Below are positions 50,589-53,973 of a stretch of DNA of 53,973 nucleotides, piece by piece. Both the position numbers and the translations under genes were made by a program. The notes under the pieces are model-generated. The model did no database searches and was not told where the DNA came from. It saw nothing but the letters and a program-made list of their open reading frames with translations. The stretch is from assembly GCA_020849665.1 (NCBI GenBank), contig JADLFX010000080.1, forward strand, positions 1 through 53,973. The letters are read 5' to 3'. The stretch is from Planctomycetota bacterium. GTDB lineage: Bacteria > Planctomycetota > UBA1135 > UBA2386. Each line of letters opens with the position of its first letter. Within the stretch, counting starts at the first letter, position 1.

Positions 50589-50936
50589 TCAGCCAGCGAA
50601 GTATCCGCCGAACTCGGACGGATCCAGACGACCGTCCTCACCCACCTCGAACTTGCCGGCAAGCCACTCCAGCCGCGTTGCACCGACCAGGGCCTGGGCC
50701 TGGTCGAGGGCAATCCGGATGGATTCGTAGACCCCTACATCCAGGATCGCGCCCGAACCCCCCAGAAGATACACGCAGTACGTGGGCGGCCCTTCGCTGG
50801 CAGCTCGGCAGATCGAGACGACAACCCACCGAGCCGGAATCGGCACCGGCGGATCACCGGCGTACACCGGACTTGGCGGCGCGTCCGCAGGAATGCGCGC
50901 CACCCGGATCAACGTCTCACGCTCCTCACGCATCAC
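50589..50936 (-). CDS. Hypothetical protein (115 aa)
   Basis: A 115-residue soluble protein. MMREERETLIRVARIPADAP is followed by strands RWVVVSICRA, TYCVYLLGGSGAILDVGVYE and a helix SIRIALDQAQALVGATRLEW, suggesting an alpha/beta fold. I do not recognise a family. A hairpin follows the stop at 50549-50531. GC and codon use are those of the accessory region. ATG 50933 (second Met) is an equally possible start. Confidence 0.6.
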   Translation of the reverse strand: MMREERETLIRVARIPADAPPSPVYAGDPPVPIPARWVVVSICRAASEGPPTYCVYLLGGSGAILDVGVYESIRIALDQAQALVGATRLEWLAGKFEVGEDGRLDPSEFGGYFAG

Positions 50937-51011
50937 GATCTCCGCCGGCCAGCGGCTGTCGCGCCTTGTTGCACTCGCCGTCCTCCGAGCTGCTGTGGTT
51001 GCCGGACCATG

Positions 51012-51695
51012 TCAGCCAGGCAGACTGCCATGCACCGCAGGCAGGTGCAGCGCCGTGCGTTGCGCTGCAATCAAGCGTTCGATCTTGGCACGGAACGCCA
51101 CCGGCTCGGCAACCAATTCGGCGAACTCACTGCATTCCTGGCGCAGCTCAACGAGCCATGCAGGCTCCCCGGCCCGCGGGGTGGCCATGCGGCGGAACAA
51201 GTCTTGCGCAGCCATGCCCTTGCCACCAAGCGCAAGCGATACTGCCTGATGATATGCGCCCCATCCGGCGATGTCGGACCGCGTCTGGATCACATCCGCG
51301 ACCGCACTTGGCTCACGAAGACCTGCGCGCACCGACAAGACCTCGGCGCCCGCGACCGACGCAAGCCGGGCTGCCTCGGGTCCGAACTGCGCATCCGACA
51401 TGTATCTCACGAATGGTTCGCTGCGACGAATCATGTCGAAGGACAAATGGCCACTCCAGTTCCAGAGCAGGTGGACTCCGACGTTGAGGTAGGACCCCTG
51501 TGACGAACCGGCAGGTTGGAATTCGATTACTGTCACGAACCATCCGCGGTCATCGAGCCACGTCCGCGACCTTCCCTTCTGGATGCATCCCAGGGGAGCC
51601 AACATCTCTCGAGCTGCCTGGGTCAGGAGCCTTGCATGTGGGCTCTCATGCCCTGGGCGTGGGTGGCCACCTCGTGAGCCTGGCCGCGTAGCCAT
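51012..51695 (-). CDS. DUF4304-like protein
   Basis: From ATG 51695 the product has 227 residues. The region MLAPLGCIQKGRSRTWLDDR, then GWFVTVIEFQPAGSSQGSYL and NVGVHLLWNW matches the DUF4304 style (k.GR.w...w.~v...Q.s.~~~~~y.N.Gv). The C-terminal half is helical with PAWLVELRQECSEFAELVAE. DUF4304 proteins are common in cassette arrays and toxin/immunity regions, but the function is unknown. The upstream extension of the frame to 51836 is less convincing. No attC is visible immediately downstream (50937-51011). Confidence 0.7.
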   Translation of the reverse strand: MATRPGSRGGHPRPGHESPHARLLTQAAREMLAPLGCIQKGRSRTWLDDRGWFVTVIEFQPAGSSQGSYLNVGVHLLWNWSGHLSFDMIRRSEPFVRYMSDAQFGPEAARLASVAGAEVLSVRAGLREPSAVADVIQTRSDIAGWGAYHQAVSLALGGKGMAAQDLFRRMATPRAGEPAWLVELRQECSEFAELVAEPVAFRAKIERLIAAQRTALHLPAVHGSLPG

Positions 51696-51864
51696 GGTGG
51701 TGAGGTCGGGCGCGGGGTAGGAGATGGAGGAGCGTGCCTGCTCCAGGACTTTGGAGTTATGGAACCGTATCCCCTGGCTAGGTGTCGGGGCGCAGGACGA
51801 GCGTAGCAAGCCGGTTGCTGCCCTGCACCGCATCACCGTCCGGCGGGGTCGAAGTCTACCGCAC

Positions 51865-51914
51865 CGGCAACGGGCTGCGCCCGACGCTCGTCGGCTGCAG
51901 CGGCGTGTTGGACA
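51865..51914 (-). repeat. Degenerate integron attC-like site
   Basis: On the minus strand R'' GTCCAAC is followed by GCTGC-AG-CCGACG and its complement CGTCGG-GC-GCAGC, then GTTGCCG. The stem arrangement is that of a short attC (about 50 bp), but the last box fits GTTRRRY only in GTT. It lies 12 nt after the stop of the frameshifted gene, as expected for a cassette end. Confidence 0.5.
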
Positions 51915-51926
51915 GCGGGCACGACC

Positions 51927-52234
51927 TCAGTCGCCAACGAACCAGAGGTAGAGATGCAGTTCGGCGGAGAGCCGCTCGACGAGTGGCTCCAGACTTCGTA
52001 GGAACTCCCCGATCGGCTCGTTCGCGTGCCGCCGCGCTTGGTCGCGGATGTCGACCCGGAGGTCGCCGGCCTGCGCTGGGTTGAAGACCGCATCGCCGTA
52101 CGGGTCGAAGTACTTCAGCAACGTGGTCTCGGCGAACCGCCCTCGATGGCCGCACGAGCAAGGACCATGCTCGGGTCGTCGCCGCTCGCGACGACAACGC
52201 CACTCTCTCGTCTCAGTTGACCGTCGATGCCCAC
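51927..52234 (-). pseudogene. Frameshifted cassette gene, family unknown
   Basis: From GTG 52234 the product begins VGIDGQLRRESGVVVASGDD and PSMVLARAAIEG. A one-base shift near 52138-52146 is then needed to continue as RFAETTLLKYFDPYGD, FNPAQAGDLRVDIRDQARRH and the end LSAELHLYLWFVGD. The two pieces together make a normal-looking protein of about 102 residues. It lies in its own cassette between attC1 (right) and the degenerate attC (left). Decay of an unexpressed cassette or a sequencing error would both explain the shift. I cannot name the family. Confidence 0.65.
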
Positions 52235-52245
52235 GCGATCGGTCT

Positions 52246-52311
52246 GTCCAACGTCTTTGCCGATCAGCCGCGAGCCGCTTGGGGCTCGCGGGCTGCATCG
52301 GCTTGTTAGCC
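52246..52311 (-). repeat. Integron attC site 1
   Basis: Read on the minus strand: R'' GGCTAAC (52311-52305), stems GCCGAT/ATCGGC and GCGAGCC/GGCTCGC around a small loop, and R' GTTGGAC (52252-52246), 66 bp in all. The element ends CAAAGAC-GTTGGAC. The TAA stop of the DUF6228 gene lies inside the R'' end, typical for cassettes. It shares AACGTCTTTG and GCCGCGAGC (plus-strand reading) with attC2. Confidence 0.85.
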
Positions 52312-52704
52312 ACCGCCAGACCATAGCCGCTTCGCTTCGCGAGCGACCGCATCCAGTTGACCTGCGTCGAGGCCAAGTTCAGCGTCCAGTTGCCAGCGGT
52401 CTGGTCCGCCGGGGTCAGACCGTAATCGAACCGCCACGGTAACGTGACCGAGGCAGTCGATGCTCAGCTCGATTCGAAGCTCGCCCTCAAGCGATTCCCA
52501 CACCTTCGGTTCCTGCCAGCCTTTCCAGTCCTTTGCCGCCTCAGCCAAGAGCCTCGCGATGCCAGCGCCGTCGGTGTACGCGTAGACATGGCGCGTTGCC
52601 GAGTGATCCCTCGAGATCACCGATACCCGAAAGTGGTCGTCCTCGACGTCCGAGAACTCCACGACGGCATCCGAGTTGGACGAGGTGAGGCGCAGCGTGC
52701 TCAC
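52306..52704 (-). CDS. DUF6228-like protein in an integron cassette
   Basis: The GTG at 52704 starts a 132-residue protein resembling the DUF6228 family: RHVYAYTDGAGIARLLAEAA, then KDWKGWQEPKVWESLEGELR, then CLGHVTVAVRLRSDP and LDAGQLDAVAREAKRLW. Function of the family is unknown. The start is 7 nt inside the cassette boundary (GTTAGCCACACGTG), and the TAA stop is within attC1. This short spacing at both ends is the classic gene-cassette layout. Expression would depend on a promoter outside the window or in a neighbouring cassette. Confidence 0.85.
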   Translation of the reverse strand: MSTLRLTSSNSDAVVEFSDVEDDHFRVSVISRDHSATRHVYAYTDGAGIARLLAEAAKDWKGWQEPKVWESLEGELRIELSIDCLGHVTVAVRLRSDPGGPDRWQLDAELGLDAGQLDAVAREAKRLWSGGG

Positions 52705-52708
52705 GTGT

Positions 52709-52777
52709 GGCTAACGTCTTTGACCTTGAGCCGCGAGCGCCGCTGCGGCACTCGCCGACTCCAAGGTCGTGTTGGGC
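52709..52777 (-). repeat. Integron attC site 2
   Basis: Read on the minus strand: R'' GCCCAAC (52777-52771), L'' ACCTTGGAG, inner stems with GCGAG/CTCGC and GCCGC/GCGGC, L' CTCAAGGTC, then CAAAGAC and R' GTTAGCC (52715-52709), 69 bp. The long imperfect palindrome with an offset pair is diagnostic of attC. It ends the cassette of the frameshifted gene to its right and begins the DUF6228 cassette. Confidence 0.88.
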
Positions 52778-52827
52778 AGAAGTGTATAGTCCGGGGATCG
52801 TCCGGTCGCGGTCACCAGACCAGGACC

Positions 52828-53201
52828 TTATTCGTCGGGAACCCACTCGTCGATCGCCGTGCAGCTCGCGAAGAAGTCAACGGCTTCGGAGAGCGGGGCG
52901 TCATCGAACCAACAGGTCATGACGAATGCCCCCGGCCTGCCATGCACTTCGTCCAGGACCGTCACCATGTCGATGCAGTCATCCCCTCGCTGCTGGTCGG
53001 GCCGAAGCAGACCGCGTACCGACAACCGGATCGCACAAGTTGCTCGGACAGGGAATGCCGTTCCTCGGGCCCGACCGCCGTGTCGGCCACGACCAAGAGG
53101 ACCGCGAACTCTGCGCCGCCGGTGGGCCAGGCGAAGGAGTAGGGCCGGGAAAGGCGGCCAAGCCACAGCGTCCGTGAATCATTGATCGAGAGAATGCGCA
53201 C
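52828..53201 (-). pseudogene. Frameshifted cassette gene, family uncertain
   Basis: The GTG at 53201 begins RILSINDSRTLWLGRLSRPY, then GAEFAVLLVVADTAVGPEER and RYAVCFGPTSSEG. Here the frame must shift by one base in a run of four Gs (minus strand; 52983-52986) to continue DDCIDMVTVLDEVHGRPGAF and end FFASCTAIDEWVPDE. Together they make a coherent protein of about 124 residues, resembling short hypothetical (DUF7684-like) proteins often seen in cassettes and myxobacteria. A homopolymer sequencing error is the simplest alternative to decay. It ends about 50 nt before attC2. Confidence 0.65.
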
Positions 53202-53207
53202 GCCTCG

Positions 53208-53240
53208 ACCCAACCCGTAGATGCCACATCTACGTTGCCG
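53208..53240 (-). repeat. Cassette boundary with short attC-like hairpin
   Basis: On the minus strand CGGCAAC-GTAGATG-TGG-CATCTAC-GG-GTTGGGT. The last box fits the R' consensus GTTRRRY and sits 7 nt before the GTG of the next gene, as at the other cassette starts. The 8-bp hairpin (53216-53234) is perfect, but the element is only about 33 bp, so it is a degenerate or truncated attC. Confidence 0.4.
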
Positions 53241-53683
53241 CCCGGGTTGCGGCGGGTCCGGCTGCCTGGTGCGGCACGACGCCGTGCATCCTGGCCGCAG
53301 CGACCCGGGCGGGAGTCGGAATCTACGCTCCGGTCGACTCATGGGCATCCCCCCGCAGCATGCGCCTCTGCCCAGGACCTCAAGGCGTCCCTCCGTCCTC
53401 CACGCCGCCTTGCCCGTCGCGTCTGAGCAGTCGATCTGCCCGGCTCCCGACCCAGGCGGTGCCCGGTCCCGCACGTGCGTGCGCACCCTCGTCGTGGCGC
53501 CATCCTCGTGCCCCGGCTGCCCCGGGGCGGCGATCGGCGAGACCGGTCGCGCGACGCGAGCGCCGGCCGGATCGGCACCGACCTTCGCCTGCGAGTCACC
53601 CGGGAACGGCCGCGGCCGGGATGCGCCATGCCTCCGCGACGCCGCGTTACGCTCGCCCCGGAGCACGCCGGCTCCACGGTCTT
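53241..53683. other. No gene recognised within the cassette region
   Basis: About 440 bp without a convincing reading frame on either strand; the open frames here are Arg/Pro/Ala-rich shadows. GC is higher than in the cassettes either side. It could be a non-coding cassette or an insertion that destroyed the right half of the attC at 53640-53690. Confidence 0.4.
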
Positions 53684-53690
53684 GTTGGGC
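53640..53690 (-). repeat. Left-over attC end (R'' GCCCAACAAG)
   Basis: GCCCAAC (53690-53684, minus strand) followed by AAGACCGTGGAGC looks exactly like the beginning of an attC and comes 15 nt after the stop of the rightmost gene. The complementary L'/R' half cannot be found, so the site appears truncated or diverged. Confidence 0.4.
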
Positions 53691-53705
53691 GGTGTGCCGC
53701 ACCAC

Positions 53706-53971
53706 CTACTTGTCGACGATGGCTCGAAGCACGCCGACGGGAACACATACGCGATCGGACGCACTCTCGAAGCAGACGAAGTCCTGGGCTACCGCGGCCA
53801 ACTTGAACTCCCTTGCGCCCTCGGGAACCGCGGACGTCCGTTTCTTGGAGCTCCTGACGTTCCTGTGGGTGCAGTCGGTGGGTAGTTCGCCGGCGTAGCT
53901 GGGCGGCGAGGGAGGATCTCGGCGGAAGAGGTTGGAAAGCGCACCGGCTCCAGGAAGCTGGAGCTGTGAAG
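53706..53971 (-). CDS. Partial cassette gene, 5' end outside window
   Basis: The frame is open from the window edge to TAG at 53708-53706 (88 codons visible). The product contains PSYAGELPTDCTHRNVRSSK, then KRTSAVPEGAREFKLAAVAQ, DFVCFESASDRVCVPVGV and ends LRAIVDK. It has gene-like composition although longer plus-strand frames overlap it. The family is not one I can name. An attC-like end follows 15 nt after its stop, so it is the next cassette of the array. Confidence 0.6.
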   Translation of the reverse strand, partial: SQLQLPGAGALSNLFRRDPPSPPSYAGELPTDCTHRNVRSSKKRTSAVPEGAREFKLAAVAQDFVCFESASDRVCVPVGVLRAIVDK

Positions 53972-53973
53972 AA

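Noticed and set aside
50937..51011. CGGCAAC and GTGCAAC boxes between two accessory genes
   Set aside because: They look like R boxes, but no GTT-type partner and no extended palindrome are present.
1..53973. CRISPR arrays, tRNA and rRNA genes, transposases
   Set aside because: I found no regularly spaced direct repeats, no tRNA-like cloverleaf with CCA, no rRNA segments and no transposase-like ORF.

Overview
This 54-kb window is very GC-rich (about 70 % by eye). It carries a flagellar hook/rod cluster, an electron-transfer flavoprotein pair, many exported proteins ending their signal peptides in A-Q, and a sodium-pumping NADH:quinone reductase. The didermic flagellum (L- and P-ring genes), the lipoproteins and the style of the exported HEAT/VWA/TPR/retropepsin proteins suggest a Gram-negative-type bacterium. 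My best guess is a high-GC member of the Planctomycetota. That placement is inference; no rRNA or tRNA gene is visible.

Layout. 1-14219: a partial flgM-like gene diverges from a long plus-strand operon, fliK-flgD-flgE-flgF-flgG-flgA-flgH-flgI-flgJ-flgN-flgK-flgL, followed by a small FliE-like ORF and a GNAT acetyltransferase joined by an ATGA overlap. Two tandem sigma-54-type promoters precede fliK. 14254-17555: etfB-etfA and a thioredoxin-fold/HEAT protein. 17559-21315 (minus): prfB (with its programmed +1 frameshift), purH, a small unknown gene and a YggS-type PLP protein. 21316-21902 is a gene-free stretch. 21903-30048 (minus): secreted aminopeptidase P, a membrane protein, a secreted M1 peptidase, a small gene, a Fis-type regulator, a UshA-type nucleotidase and a lipoprotein. 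30098-35963 (plus): a zinc-ribbon/TPR/retropepsin membrane protein, an ECF sigma/anti-sigma pair, a HEAT-VWA protein, and a small gene interrupted by one in-frame TGA that is followed by a SECIS-like hairpin. 36449-43628: a complete nqrM-nqrABCDEF-apbE operon, where NqrM and ApbE mature the Na+-NQR made by the six subunit genes. 43656-47587: an outer-membrane-barrel candidate, a lipoprotein, a HEAT protein and a CCA-adding-enzyme-like nucleotidyltransferase.

From about 47.6 kb to the end the GC content falls, genes become short and orphan, and all lie on the minus strand. Two well-formed attC sites (52246-52311 and 52709-52777), plus degenerate ones, show that the right end is an integron gene-cassette array. 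Two of its cassette genes are frameshifted. The array continues beyond the right edge, where the integrase would be expected.

The points most worth checking are the in-frame UGA with its SECIS-like hairpin (35712-35748), the large inverted repeat just after that gene (35966-36065), the cassette array, and the unexplained 587-bp leader of prfB.
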